From Chelonoidis abingdonii (taxonomy: Eukaryota > Chordata > Testudines > Testudinidae): DNA of 64,000 nt. A program made the position numbers and the translations under genes. The stretch is from the NCBI RefSeq assembly GCF_003597395.2, contig NC_133770.1, forward strand, positions 298,379,430 through 298,443,429, written 5' to 3'. Below, in pieces: positions 32,820 to 43,290 of the stretch. The notes beneath the pieces were generated by a model. The model saw only the letters and a list, made by a program, of their open reading frames with translations. It did no database searches and was not told the DNA's origin. Position 1 is the first letter of the stretch. Every line of letters starts with the position of its first letter.

Positions 32820-33270
32820 ATCTGTCAGTAGATTCCAAACATTAGAAAAAGTTCAGAGAAGGGCGATTAAAATGATTAGGGGTTTGGAACGGGCCCCATA
32901 TGAGAAGAGATTAAAGGGGCTAGGACTTTTCAGCTTGGAAAAGAGGAGACTAAGTGCACAGTCAACCTGTGGAACTCCTTGCCTGAGGAGGTTGTGAAGG
33001 CTAGGACTATAACAGGGTTTAAAAGAGAACTGGATAAATTCATGGTGGCTAAATCCATTAATGGCTATTAGCCAGGATGGCTAAGGAATGGTATCCCTAG
33101 CCTCTGTTTGTCAGAGGATGGAGATGGATGGCAGGAGAGAGATCACTTGATCATTCCCTGTTCTGTTCACTCCCTCTGGGGCACCTGGCATTGGCCACTG
33201 TCGGTAGACAGGATACTGGACTGGATGGACCTTTGGTCTGACCCAGTATGACCATTCTTATGTTCTTATT
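32820..33270 (+). mobile_element. CR1 LINE 3' end with internal deletion
   Basis: AGAAAAAGTTCAGAGAAGGG to CAGCTTGGAAAAGAGGAGAC is C-terminal CR1 coding sequence. It then jumps to CACAGTCAACCTGTGGAACT, skipping part of the coding region, and runs to a complete 3' terminus ending GACCATTCTTATGTTCTTAT. Confidence 0.92.
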
Positions 33271-33461
33271 TCAGAACTGAATATTTTCCCTGGTGTTTTT
33301 CAGTTTGCTTGCTGAAACAAAAAATCAATTGTTCACCCAGCCCTACCCAGAAGGTCCTTTCCAGTCCTCCATCCCTAACACCAAACGAAATGCAAATTCC
33401 CTTGCCGCTCTTGTGTCTCTGTTCCCCCGCCATCTAGCGCTGCTCTCCTCTCTGGCTTGTC

Positions 33462-33900
33462 TGTTGAGCTGGTCAAAATTCTTATGGTGGAAAATTTCCC
33501 CACGTCATAAGGAAAATGTCAGTTCTGATGAGAAATTTTGATTTTCAGCTGGGAAATGTTGAAATGCAACCTTGGTTTTGAATCAACATTTTCATTTTGT
33601 TTTGTCTTGTGTTGTCATTGTGTCTTTCCAGGGTAAAGGGAGCTAAACGAAAAGGCCATTTTGGGTTGAAATATTGATACGAAATATGGATTTTCATGTA
33701 GGTTAGACTTCAGATGTTGGTTTGTTCTTTAGAAAAACTGAAACAAAATAACACTTGAAGCCGAAGCCAAGCACTCACTGCCAATTGCTTTCAGAACGCT
33801 AGTTTGAAACAAAAAATGTTCAGTTATGAATCAATTTGAAATGTCCCATCAGAAAACAGAATTCATTCAACCAAAATATTTCCAATATTCCCCTGAACCC
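33462..33900 (-). repeat. AT-rich dispersed repeat, reverse copy
   Basis: TTGAGCTGGTCAAAATTCTT starts the block (terminus at 33466-33474), followed by AT-rich sequence with many AAATTT/TTTCA words like those of 28440-28914. The right end is uncertain. Confidence 0.45.
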
Positions 33901-34207
33901 TGTTTCTCATGAGGAAAAAGGGTATTCTGACCAATTGTCCTGTTCTATAACTGTTTCCAAGTTTAACCATGCAAAACTTACCCCATTTAGGATTTTTGCC
34001 AGCAACTCTCAACTCCATCGTGATTCACCAATTAGTTTCAATCGGGAGAAACATAACATAGCACAGTACACCTGAATCGTGGCCAAAGCTTTGTAAAAAC
34101 CATTTGGCTAACAGGCCATGCCCATGGTATGATGCCCCATAAACTCTTATGTTTTGTTGGCTTTGTGTTTCTAAGGATGTGGTGTACATGGGTTTGTACA
34201 TATTTAC

Positions 34208-34296
34208 CGGACCCTCACCTGCTGTAAAGCTGCGTAGCTCTGTTGGCTTCAATGGAGCAATGCCAATTTTCAAGAGTTCAGGATCTGGCCCACTGC
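34208..34296. repeat. Palindromic short repeat
   Basis: GCTGTAAAGCTGCGTAGCTC and TTGGCTTCAATGGAGCAATG lead to GTTCAGGATCTGGCCCACTG, the same arm vocabulary as 247-346. Confidence 0.6.
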
Positions 34297-34807
34297 ATGT
34301 TATTATATAGCGTATCTTTATCTAGCAAACTCTTTAAGATATAAGAGATAATCAGTGGTGTTTTCCTTTAATGGACGGTTAACCCATAGGCCAGGAAGCT
34401 GTTATTCTGGAGACCACCAGAGAGAAGAAATCAGATACCCCGTCTCCTGTCATTTATCATTATTGGATCCGTGCTGGAGATTTTTTCCCCCTCCCTCTTC
34501 CCTCAATACCTTGCTGGCGTGTTCAGTGATTAACCTCACTTAGCCTCCAGCAGAGCTCTGGAGGGTCAGAGCCAAATCAGATTTGTTCGCTCTTATCCAG
34601 CCTGGCTGCTCCAAGCAGGGAATGTCGGGAGAGAGCGGGGCTCAGCACAGGGCAGGGAGAGAGGAGATAGCAGTAGTGAGGACACCCTGAACATCTCGGG
34701 TGAGTGTTAGCCGCTGACGAGTTCTTTAAAGCACGTCATTTCCTTGATGATAAAGTCCAATTGCAAGGGCATCAGAAAGTGCAATGTAACCAGTGGATCT
34801 GTTTGCC
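34297..34807. other. No recognised feature
   Basis: Unique-looking DNA with no repeat ends or exon recognised. Confidence 0.5.
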
Positions 34808-35860
34808 TGCTGCCATCTCACCCAGGTTATGATCACGTTGGCTCTCTCAAGCTAAGCAAGGATGGAACGGGACTGCCAAGAAAAACTCCAGTGTTGCAGG
34901 AATACAGGGATTATTGACTCTGTAGGTGACACTTGTCCCCGTGCTTCAGTACTCACCCTAGAGCCCCAGCATGTTACTAAGGGGTGTTGTACTGCAGCGA
35001 ATGGTGTGGGCAGTGGTGAACTGGAGCCAGTTCCCACTGGTTCCCAAGAACCGGTTGCTAAAATTAGACCTCCATGGAGAACCGGTTTTTAAAGGGCCAG
35101 GGGATGGGCAAAGAACTCCAGTCCACGGGCTGGACCATCCTGTTGCTCCCAGGATTCCCAGCTGGGGAGGCTGAGGCTCCCCCGGACCCTCCCCCGCTCC
35201 CCCTCAGCTGCAGCGTGGCCAGCCACCGGCACTTGCTGGGCAGCTCAGCTGAGCATAGGAGTCATCGTGCTGTCTCTTTTTGAGCAGCCCAGCAAGGTGG
35301 TGGGGGGGGGACTGCTGCAAGCTCCGAGGCTGGCAAGAGGGAAGGATGCAAGTGAGGCAATTGGCCCGGCCCTGCAGGGGCCCCCAGCCCCACGAGGATG
35401 TCTCCTCCGGGCCCTCCCCTGCTTCCCCCACCTCGCAGAGCCGCAGCATGGCCAGCAGCTGGGCAGCTCAGCTGAGCTCTGGGCTACCAGGAAGGTAAGG
35501 GGGTGGGGGGCTGTGAGCTGTGGGGCCGCAGCGGGGAGGGGAGGCAAGTGGGGCAATTTGGTCCAGGCCATGCAGAGATTCCCGGCCCCACGAGTATGTA
35601 TACCCCCTGGTTCCTCCCTCACTCCCCCCCCTTAAATCAGAACTTTTTATAGGGAATCGATTGTTAAGATTTTGGCATCTCATCACTGGGTGCGGGTGAC
35701 TCTCCGCTCCGAGTCAATATCCATCCATCCAGGTTAGTGTGTTGGTTGGCCTGGGTGGAGTGCTAGCGTCGCTTTCTTTCAGAAGAGCTATTAAGCCAAA
35801 GCCCTGACCTTGGTGGTCACTAAAATCCCACTGCATTTTTAGCAAGAAGAGGGAACGTCC
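34808..35860 (+). mobile_element. 5S-rRNA-derived SINE, split by a hAT MITE
   Basis: The head GATCACGTTGGCTCTCTCAA and AAGCTAAGCAAGG (34849-34861) corresponds to the 5S rRNA internal promoter region. It is followed by GCCAAGAAAAACTCCAGTG and a SINE body to 35010. After the hAT MITE (35011-35688) the body resumes at about 35697, with TTAAGCCAAAGCCCTGACCT and GTGGTCACTAAAATCCCACT near the 3' end. The 5S promoter block is diverged, so transcription today is unlikely. Confidence 0.75.
35011..35688. mobile_element. hAT MITE (678 bp) inside a 5S SINE
   Basis: It begins CAGTGGTGAACTGGAGCC and ends with CATCTCATCACTG (complement CAGTGATGAGATG), with 8-mers GGTGTGGG (35003-35010) and GGTGCGGG (35689-35696) flanking (7 of 8 match). 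Removing it joins the two SINE halves. The GC-rich interior has long open frames in several phases but no transposase motif. Confidence 0.88.
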
Positions 35861-37329
35861 ACAGAATGGCTCTAACCAAACACCAGTTTCACTAATGACC
35901 TGCTGCTTTCTGAAACTCCCCCTGTTACACTTTCAGTCTGATGCCACAGTCTTCTTCACTTCCTATTTTAAACTCTTGCACAGTGTTTCACTCCCCTGCT
36001 AAGCAGATGCCAGCCCCACCCCAGACCCAGCTGCATTTCAGCAGTGGGTGAAGTGCCTCCAATCTCTAATTTCTAAAGCGCTTTGGGAGGAAAGGGGCTG
36101 TAAGTTTGGGTTTTGCTTGCAGTAGTGCACATGTCTCTCAGGGCCTAGACCTGACGTATTTGCAAGCTCTTCGCCTTGGCATGAACCAGTTTTTGTCCAG
36201 TTGTAACAAACTCCCCCGTTTAGAAGGCTATGGTGGCCCTAACCTCTGACGCACATCCAGCTTTGAACCTCTGTCTTTGAACTTTATTCTAGTTTCCACT
36301 TGTGTGCATTTCTCAGTTCCAAGTTTGCACCTAGGATTCTCTCTTAGCCCTGGACCAAGGCTGCTTTATAATCTCTGTATGCAAGAGAAAAGATTCACAG
36401 CCACTGCAGAATTGCTCTGGCTATTGGGCCGTTCCCCCGTGTTCTTATTGACTTCACATTATGCACCCTGCACCTTCAAACTGGATAGATGTTGGAGCTG
36501 GAAACCATTACCAAAAGGTCCCCTTGCTGCACACCAAAGAGCAGCTGCTCCACATCACTATGTAATGGTGCTGGCTGGTACACATTGGATCCAAGTACTC
36601 CACACCTTTGCAGTAACTCTATCCACATGTAAAATATGATTTTTATTGTTGTGACTGACGCCAAGGGAAATTGAGAAATGATTGATTTTAGCAGCAAGGA
36701 GGTGTTGGCAGATCGTGGTGAATCAAGTTTGGGAACTATTGAAGAAAGTTTCCAGACCAGATCTGACAGCAAGAAGGGCCTTCGCTGCCCACTTTGCCAG
36801 TGTGACAAGCTCTTTGCCCCATATGGTGATTGGGCAGGTCTGGATACACAGTGAGTTGAACTGGATGCAGCTGCGTAACAGCACCTTCTGCTGGGCCCTG
36901 ATGGGCCTGACCATGGGTGATGGTTCTTTCTACTGCGTGAACGGCTTGTTCTCTAGGACAATGCTAATGTGAATTGTTTTGGATGCTGTGTGTGTGAAGG
37001 AAACTGATTCGAAGTGGCGTGAGTTACACTCAGGCCTATAGAGGGACAGTCTCCCAATGCCCCCAGAGGTTTCACAGCTGAGCAGTAAGGATATTGTCAT
37101 GGTTTGGTGAGTAAGACGCTTGTCCCCCTCTCATGGGGGTGGGTTCACATTTCCCATCAGGATGCCTGCTTGTCCCCAAAGTGGGCATTGTGGATTGCTG
37201 CTCAGGAGGAGATGTTGTGGGATTCAGAGGTATCCCTAGGATGAGACCACTGAAATGTCCAACTGGAAGTTAAACACTAGTGAATCCATCTGTTCGTCCA
37301 TCTCTCAATTTATAAAGCTAGCTCTTCCT
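35861..37329. other. No recognised gene
   Basis: Overlapping 120- and 96-residue plus-strand frames (36277-36639 and 36682-36972) lack motifs I recognise. In another phase from 36676 there is a short run reading GLRCPLCQCDKLFAPYGDWA, which looks cysteine-rich but is isolated and ends soon after. Treated as unassigned. Confidence 0.4.
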
Positions 37330-37500
37330 AGTAGACAGCAAAACACTTTACAGAGGAGATTTGTATTATCCCCATTTTACAGATGGGGAAACTGAGGCAC
37401 AGAGCAGTGAGGTGACTTGCCCAAGGTCTCCCAGCAGGCCAGTGGCAGAGCCAAGAATAAAACCCTTCTGTCCTGAGTCCCAGTCCAGGGTTCTATCCAC
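37330..37500 (-). mobile_element. MIR SINE
   Basis: ATTATCCCCATTTTACAGAT, GGGGAAACTGAGGCACAGAG and GACTTGCCCAAGGTCTCCCA are a well-preserved MIR core in reverse orientation. Confidence 0.92.
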
Positions 37501-37519
37501 TAGTCCACATAACCCTCTC

Positions 37520-37960
37520 TTCTCTGGCCTCTCCACTTCTCACCTCTCCCCACTCCACCCTGACCCCCAATGGCTGGTGCTAAACACATCTTTCTCTCCT
37601 GACAGGCCAACCACGCTCCCATCTCTCCCTCAGAAGCCTCTTGCGATGTCCTGCCTCACCATATCAAAATTGTGCTGCTTCTCCACACCTTCAATGCCCT
37701 ATGGCATCTCTCCCACACTACATCTCTCTTTCCCACCACTAAGCACCTCCTGATGCCCTCTCCTTTCTAGATCCTTTGTCTCCTCTCATTCTTGATTTTG
37801 TGCCCCCAGCTGTGCTGCCTCTGTAACTAGAACAGTCTTCCTGTCTTTATCTGCCATGTGCCGCCTCTCTCCTCCCTCAGGCCCACCTGTTTGAGCCTTC
37901 CCTCCGGTCCATCTGTCAGACCTTCCCCTGTCTGACAGTTCCTAAAGCCTCCTTCAAAGA
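37520..37960 (+). mobile_element. L2 LINE 3' fragment
   Basis: The translation around LPHHIKIVLLLHTFNALWHL (37652 onward) matches the C-terminal style of L2 reverse transcriptase, and GCCCACCTGTTTGAGCCTTC further on fits the usual end of the frame. C/T-rich, with frames broken. Confidence 0.7.
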
Positions 37961-38129
37961 GCCTGATGGGTCACAAGATATCCGTGCTATACACCTGTCC
38001 CTGGACCGGGACTGAATATAGACTTGCTGGACCCTCAGAAAAGCATAATTTCAGCATCACTGCTCTGGGACCCAAGCTAGCCAGATTAAAGGTAGCTCAG
38101 GGCTGACTAATCAAGCTGCAAGCATACCC

Positions 38130-38445
38130 TGTGATTGCAGTAGACACAGAGACACAGAGACACTCAAATACACCGATATCCACAGATTCACACACACGAA
38201 CACAGCCACACTTGCATACATGAGCCAATGTACGTACATACACACACAGACACACACCACATAGCACAAACAGATTCACACCTTCAAACAGCCAAACACA
38301 CATTCACAGTGACACAAGCACCAACTAGCGCATAGACGACCGCTCGGACACGCTCAAGTACAGCCACACAGACAGAGACACAATTGCACTCACAAATTGG
38401 GCACAGTTATGTACACGGATACGTACGTGACACGATACGCTGACA
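38130..38445. repeat. Degenerate CA-rich tract
   Basis: CACAGAGACACAGAGACACT through ACACACACAGACACACACCA and on to GTACGTGACACGATACGC is a strongly interrupted (CA)n/(GACA)n region. Long frames here come from the simple repeat. Confidence 0.85.
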
Positions 38446-38459
38446 CACCATTTTGCTTC

Positions 38460-39180
38460 CTCTGATTTCTGAGTATTTATGGTAAGGTAAGCATCATGGA
38501 CAAATAACTCTTTTTTTGCAGCAATTTTTTTTTTTTTGCTTTTCTTTTCTTCATATTATGAAACCCCCCACCTTACCTCTGTCTAACCTATAGGAGAAAA
38601 TGAAAATTCAATTGAATAAACAATCATAGGGATTTCTTTCTTTTCTATCCGTCATAAATGTCAGCCAAAAGAAAGAGAGAGAGAAACTAGCATTAGTGAA
38701 AATCCAATTGCATAAATGATAAGAATGCTAATTTCCTTCTGTCTTTTTTGGATCCTCTGGCTTATGAAGAAAAGAGAATGGAAATTCAATTGAATAAATA
38801 ACAATACATCCCATCACCAAAAATACCAAGCAGAAGATTTGAAAGGAAGCCTGACTCAAAATCAATGGCAGAAAAGATAGGTTACATCATCAAAATTATA
38901 TTAGTCTTAATAGTCAAGCAATTAATTAAACCTTCCAGTTATTAAAAAAAAATCCCTTGAAAAACTTCTTTTTTAACAGATGAATTTTTCAATCATGCTG
39001 TGAAAGCTTTTGGTTCCCCACCTGTCTATGACCCCACTGCTTTCACCATCGCTGCCCGCCATTAGTGGCCATTTATCGAAGTGACAGTTGCCTTGATAGT
39101 GAAACGATGGGGAATAATGGGAAGGTGGCAGCAGAGTGCTGAGGCCGCTGGAAATGAAATGCTGCATAGGTATGAATTTT
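38460..39180. other. AT-rich block with thrice-repeated motif
   Basis: CAATTGAATAAA (38609-38620), CAATTGCATAAA (38705-38716) and CAATTGAATAAA (38787-38798) recur, each preceded by GAAAAT/GGAAAT and followed by AT-rich words such as ACAATCATA, TGATAAGAA and TAACAATAC. Pyrimidine-rich stretches sit between them. The part to 39180 adds further ATTA-rich sequence (CAATTAATTAAACCTTCC). No transposon ends are seen, so a conserved regulatory block is possible. Confidence 0.4.
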
Positions 39181-40094
39181 GATAGTTAGTCAATACCCTC
39201 CGTCCGTTTCAATTAAAAAAGAGCAGAATACATTGGGGCCAGATGGGCAACATTTCAGAGCCCATAAAACCGAACAAGGGGAGAGGTCTGACTGGACTTT
39301 GATTTTGTCTGTCTTGCAACCCTTACCATTACTGACCATATTTCTCAGGGAGAGAGTCTTGAGCCCCTTAACCTTTTTAGTGCTGGTCTGTTCATTCATC
39401 TGCTAGACTCCACTCCTCCACTGAGAGCAGCGGGGCATGCTTCTGGCACAGCAGATCCTTTCCACTGGGGTGTATCTGATACGTTTAGCAGGACAACAGT
39501 GCATTGTACATGGCTGTACCTGATTTTAGTAAGGTCACTTCTGCCTGGTCAGATCTACTAGGTAGCACCTCAGGGATGTTCTACCTGGACATATCTGGCA
39601 TACAGCATAGCACAGCAGGGGCAGGTTTCAGAGTCTATCTGTGGTGGTCTATCTGTGGGTAGCTGGCATCCGTTGAGAAGTTAGAGTGCAGTGCTGTCCC
39701 CTGTAGAAATGCCCTTTTCACTGATGGACAAGTGAAGGTCTAAGCCTCCCTGGGGTTGCCAGTTTCCAACACCGACCATATAGGGTTGTCATTTCTGTGG
39801 CAGAGGCAGAGAAGGGCATCTCCCTCATCTCAGTCTAGCATCTGTGTAGGGCACAGCTGGGAAACCTGGAGTGAATTTCTCCTGGCTGATGGCAGACCAT
39901 TCCCTGGTTATAAAGTGCAGAAAGCTGTTGATCCAGTGACAGGTCCTTCGTCATCTGCATCAGCTGCTTTAGACTTTTGAGTAAAACGGTCTCCCACATC
40001 AATGGTCAGCTAATGAGATTAAGACCATCACCCTTTTTAGCCCATGGAAGGGCAATATGCTCTGAGCACAGCAGAGAGAGCTGTGAAGCGCAGA
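39181..40094. other. No recognised gene
   Basis: Unique-looking DNA with only short frames on both strands. Confidence 0.5.
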
Positions 40095-40440
40095 GCCGGT
40101 TGGGAATGTTTTGACAAAACATTTCCATTAAATAACGCGGGTTCATCGTAACCAACACTTTTTGTGCCAGAGGCTCAGCTACGAGCATAAAAAAACAGAG
40201 ACTTGGTTTTTCAATTGTGGTAACGTCCCACTTTGGCATTTTCAAAACAAAAAAATGTTGGTTTTCCCATTTGGACATGGCTTTTTGTTTGGAAACTTAA
40301 GTGAATTCAAGTACAAAATTAAAAAAAACAAACCATTTTTAATGATCCAAACCAAACATGTTTTCAAATGTTTGCTTTGCAATAATTTTCAGCATTTAGA
40401 CATTTTGTCCCAATTCGGCAAGGGAAATTTTCCCTTAAAT
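40095..40440. repeat. Possible AT-rich dispersed repeat
   Basis: GCCGGTTGGGAATGTTTTGA at the left and many AAAAATG/TTTTCA words resemble the AT-rich family at 28440-28914, but the diagnostic terminus is changed. Confidence 0.35.
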
Positions 40441-42274
40441 CCTATATTTTCCACTCAATTCTACCCAGCAGTGTTAGTTACAGCCACTCGCTGCCTTGTG
40501 CTGGAGAAGCAGAGGTATGATGGGGCTCTGATTTAGCGTCAGATCAGCCCATGTATGGTACAGTTCAGAGGCATTGGATCAAGGGTTTCAGTTTGGCCTG
40601 TGCCGTTCAGCTGATGTTGGAAGTTCCATGAACATCTGTTCCTAGGGAAAGGTTTCATACATCTCCCTGGGTGCTTTAGCAATGAGACAAGGAAAGGAGA
40701 GATATCCAGCACCAGTGAGCACAGAGCTAGAAAGGACTTGGTAGGCTGTCCAGCCCTCCCATATAACAGAGTGGATTGCCCTATATCTATCTTTTCATCT
40801 CTCCTGTACTGCATTGTGGAGTGGGCTAGCCATACACACACCCACCTCTGCTAGCCACTCCCAGCCTCCCAAGTGGCGTCTGATGGTCCCGAGAGGCCTC
40901 TCTGCCCTGCTCTCCATGTCTCGTAAACCTCAATATGCACAACGGTGCTGTTCCCATGCTCGCACATTTGTCGTTAGCAAGTGATGCTCGGCAAGCACGT
41001 GCCTCTCGTTCCCCCTCGCATCGCACACATGCCTCGGCTACCAGTGTTCTCCTCACTTGTGGGCGCCGGTGGCAGGGGGATGGAAGCCAGCCAGCACAGA
41101 CATGCTGAGTGACATCTGGCTGAAACATTTCCCATGCCGCAGGATCCACTTGCTGCATGTTGTGGGAGAAATAAGTCGAATAAAGGCCCATGGGTCCATG
41201 AGATGGGCCATCAGGGGCTGCTAATACCAAGGCTGGTTGGTGCACTTGGGCTACAGCTGTGGAGATTGGGGTCTGGATCTTGACTCCTGGGTTTCCAGTG
41301 AAAGCAAATCTAGTGTCACTTCATTGGGTTGCCCCTGCAGCAAAACCATTGCAAAAGACAGGAGGAGAGTGAGGAATCTCTGCTCAGGCAAGGCCCAGGC
41401 GCACCGGAGATCAGGAAGATGCTGCAAGCCAAGAGTGAGAGCAGAGGCAGAGCTGCTGGGATGAGGGCGAAGCCCAGGGGTGTTTCCCATCCAAAATGTG
41501 GTGAATTCACAGAATGAAGTGTGGTGGCAAAACTGGTGGGGAAAAGGAGTGGGCAGGAGTGAAACAGCAGGGGAACTGCAGGCCAGGATGGAGTTACATC
41601 AGCAGAAATTATTTGGACTAACAGGAAGTGCCATCGGGATTTGGACGCTATGTGGGAGGAAGCTCATTTAGCATCTGTTACATTTAAGCTTTGCACAATC
41701 GAGTGCTGTCAGTCCCTTGCTTTCATATGCTCTAAATCCACTCTAGCCAAAAGTTACCAGCCTCCCATCTCGCTGGCACTGTATGACACTGTGCAGTATA
41801 ACAAAAGAGACCCATTGGGCCAAGATCTGCCTCTATTTCCTGCACTCTCCTCCTGCTCCCAGGCCAAAGGCAACACCTTCCTGAGTGCTCAGAAATCCAG
41901 CTGGCCTTGCGCTGTTGGAAAGCTACTGTGCTCCACTCCAGAGGTGGCTGCATTCCAGTGGGGAGTAATGGGATTCATTTGCAATGCTTGAAAAGTGGGT
42001 TTGAATCCTCCAGGATGGAAGGTGCCACAGAATTATCCCTCTCTGTCACCTTCTCTCAGTCTCCCAAGGAAGCTGAACCAAAAAGGGGACGTTATGCATT
42101 CCCCCTCAACACCATTTGCATGGGTAGTTTTTATAGCAACAAGGAAGTGTTTTCCTAGTCCCACATATTTCCTTTGTACCCATGAAACCCAGAGGCTGAC
42201 AAAAGGTAACACATGTTGGCACAATGCAGCTCAGCCTGGCACAAGGTGGTATGAGAACACAGACTGAACGAAGT
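40441..42274. other. No recognised gene
   Basis: GC-balanced DNA. A 139-residue minus-strand frame (41245-40826) and others overlap on both strands without motifs. No repeats recognised. Confidence 0.45.
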
Positions 42275-42460
42275 GCCTCAGATTGGGAGCATAGCCCAGT
42301 GGGTAGGGCATCAGGGTACCTGGGCTCTATTCCTTGTTCTGCTAGGGACCCGTTGTGTGATGGTGGGCAAATCATTTCCTCACACCATGCCTCAGTTTCT
42401 TCACCTCTAAAATCAGGATCCCGCTTCTTTGAAATCTCCAGATGAACAGCACGGTCCTGT
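42275..42460 (+). mobile_element. MIR-like SINE
   Basis: GCATAGCCCAGTGGGTAGGG, CTCTATTCCTTGTTCTGCTA and ACCATGCCTCAGTTTCTTCA follow the head and core of MIR-type SINEs in forward orientation. Confidence 0.8.
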
Positions 42461-42597
42461 GTAAGAGTTAAGTGTTGTTATGCAAGTGACACGTTGTTGG
42501 GTGCCTGGTGCCCATCTGGGCTCTTGCAGCATGGTTTCAAACAGCCAGGCTCATAAAATTCCCTTCATCCATGCGTGGCTTGAACTGCTGAATGTTA

Positions 42598-42885
42598 CGA
42601 TGTATAAATCAGACAATTAAACTAGCATTATGACATTAGCTTTTAAAACCCCCATCCGAAGAAATAATGTACCCACACTAGCGCACACATGCACAAAGCA
42701 CCAGGGGTGTAAAATTTTTATTATTAAAATTAACATTTAAAACCCGTACCATGAAGTAATGTGCAAGGTGAGGGGGATAAATCAGGCAGCTAAACTATTA
42801 ACGTAACATTAGCAGTTAGAATCGTCACTATGAAATAAAGTCAAGGATAGGAGAGGGATAAATCAGACCGCTAAGCCTGTAGCTT
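42598..42885. repeat. Diverged ~82-bp tandem repeat
   Basis: ATAAATCAG recurs at 42604, 42777 and 42858, each followed by a variant of CNRCTAARC. Between them, variants of ACATTAGC, TTTAAAACCC/GTTAGAATCG and ATGAARTAATGT/ATGAAATAAAGT keep the same order. The last spacing is 81 bp and the first 173 bp, about two units with an insert. It is no known transposon to me. Confidence 0.7.
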
Positions 42886-42999
42886 TTTATGTTAACATGT
42901 CAAAATCCCCAGACCAAGAGACGGCCGTCAAGTTTGTTGGATGGGAAATCAGATGTACAGTAGAACAATGCCTGGGTGACGGAAACACCCTGGGCTTTA

Positions 43000-43172
43000 T
43001 TCTGCTCTTATTTACACTAGGACAAAACAGGAGAAGCTCCCCTGAAGCCAGTAGTTATACCAGTGTGAAAGGAGTATAGATGAGAGGAAAAAACTGGACT
43101 CTTTGGTCTGGACTCTTTGGTCCACTAATGGAATTTAGGCTCCTAAATACCTTTGTGGATCTGGGCCTTTGT
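43000..43172. repeat. Palindromic short repeats
   Basis: GCTCTTATTTACACTAGGAC and CAGTAGTTATACCAGTGTGA resemble the 60362-60462 family. Following it, CTAATGGAATTTAGGCTCCT and ACCTTTGTGGATCTGGGCCT resemble 2805-2868. Confidence 0.55.
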
Positions 43173-43193
43173 TCGTAGTTGTTTCAGAGGATG

Positions 43194-43290
43194 CCGGGAC
43201 ATCGATTTGGACTTTGGTGACCTACAGGTGAATTTCACCCTGTAGTAAAATATTTACTCCCCAAAGTCCAAATCAATACATTCATCCCGG
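43194..43290. repeat. Nested foldback (inverted repeat)
   Basis: Outer arms: CCGGG (43194-43198) with CCCGG (43286-43290) and a perfect 14-bp pair GATTTGGACTTTGG (43204-43217) with CCAAAGTCCAAATC (43261-43274). Inside lies a second near-palindrome, CTACAGGTGAA then TTTCACCCTGTAG (43222-43245). It could form a cruciform or RNA hairpin. It may be an old palindromic repeat. Confidence 0.85.

Noticed and set aside
34808..35010. Possible 5S rRNA gene
   Set aside because: Only the internal promoter region resembles 5S; the body is a SINE and is interrupted by a MITE.
35204..35686. Frames of 120-125 residues on both strands
   Set aside because: They lie inside the non-autonomous hAT MITE at 35011-35688 and have no transposase motif.
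37361..37753. 130-residue plus-strand frame
   Set aside because: It crosses a reverse MIR SINE and part of an L2 fragment in a C/T-rich region, so it is not a gene.
38097..38303. 68-residue minus-strand frame
   Set aside because: Encoded by the CA-rich simple repeat. The valine/cysteine pattern reflects GTGT codons.
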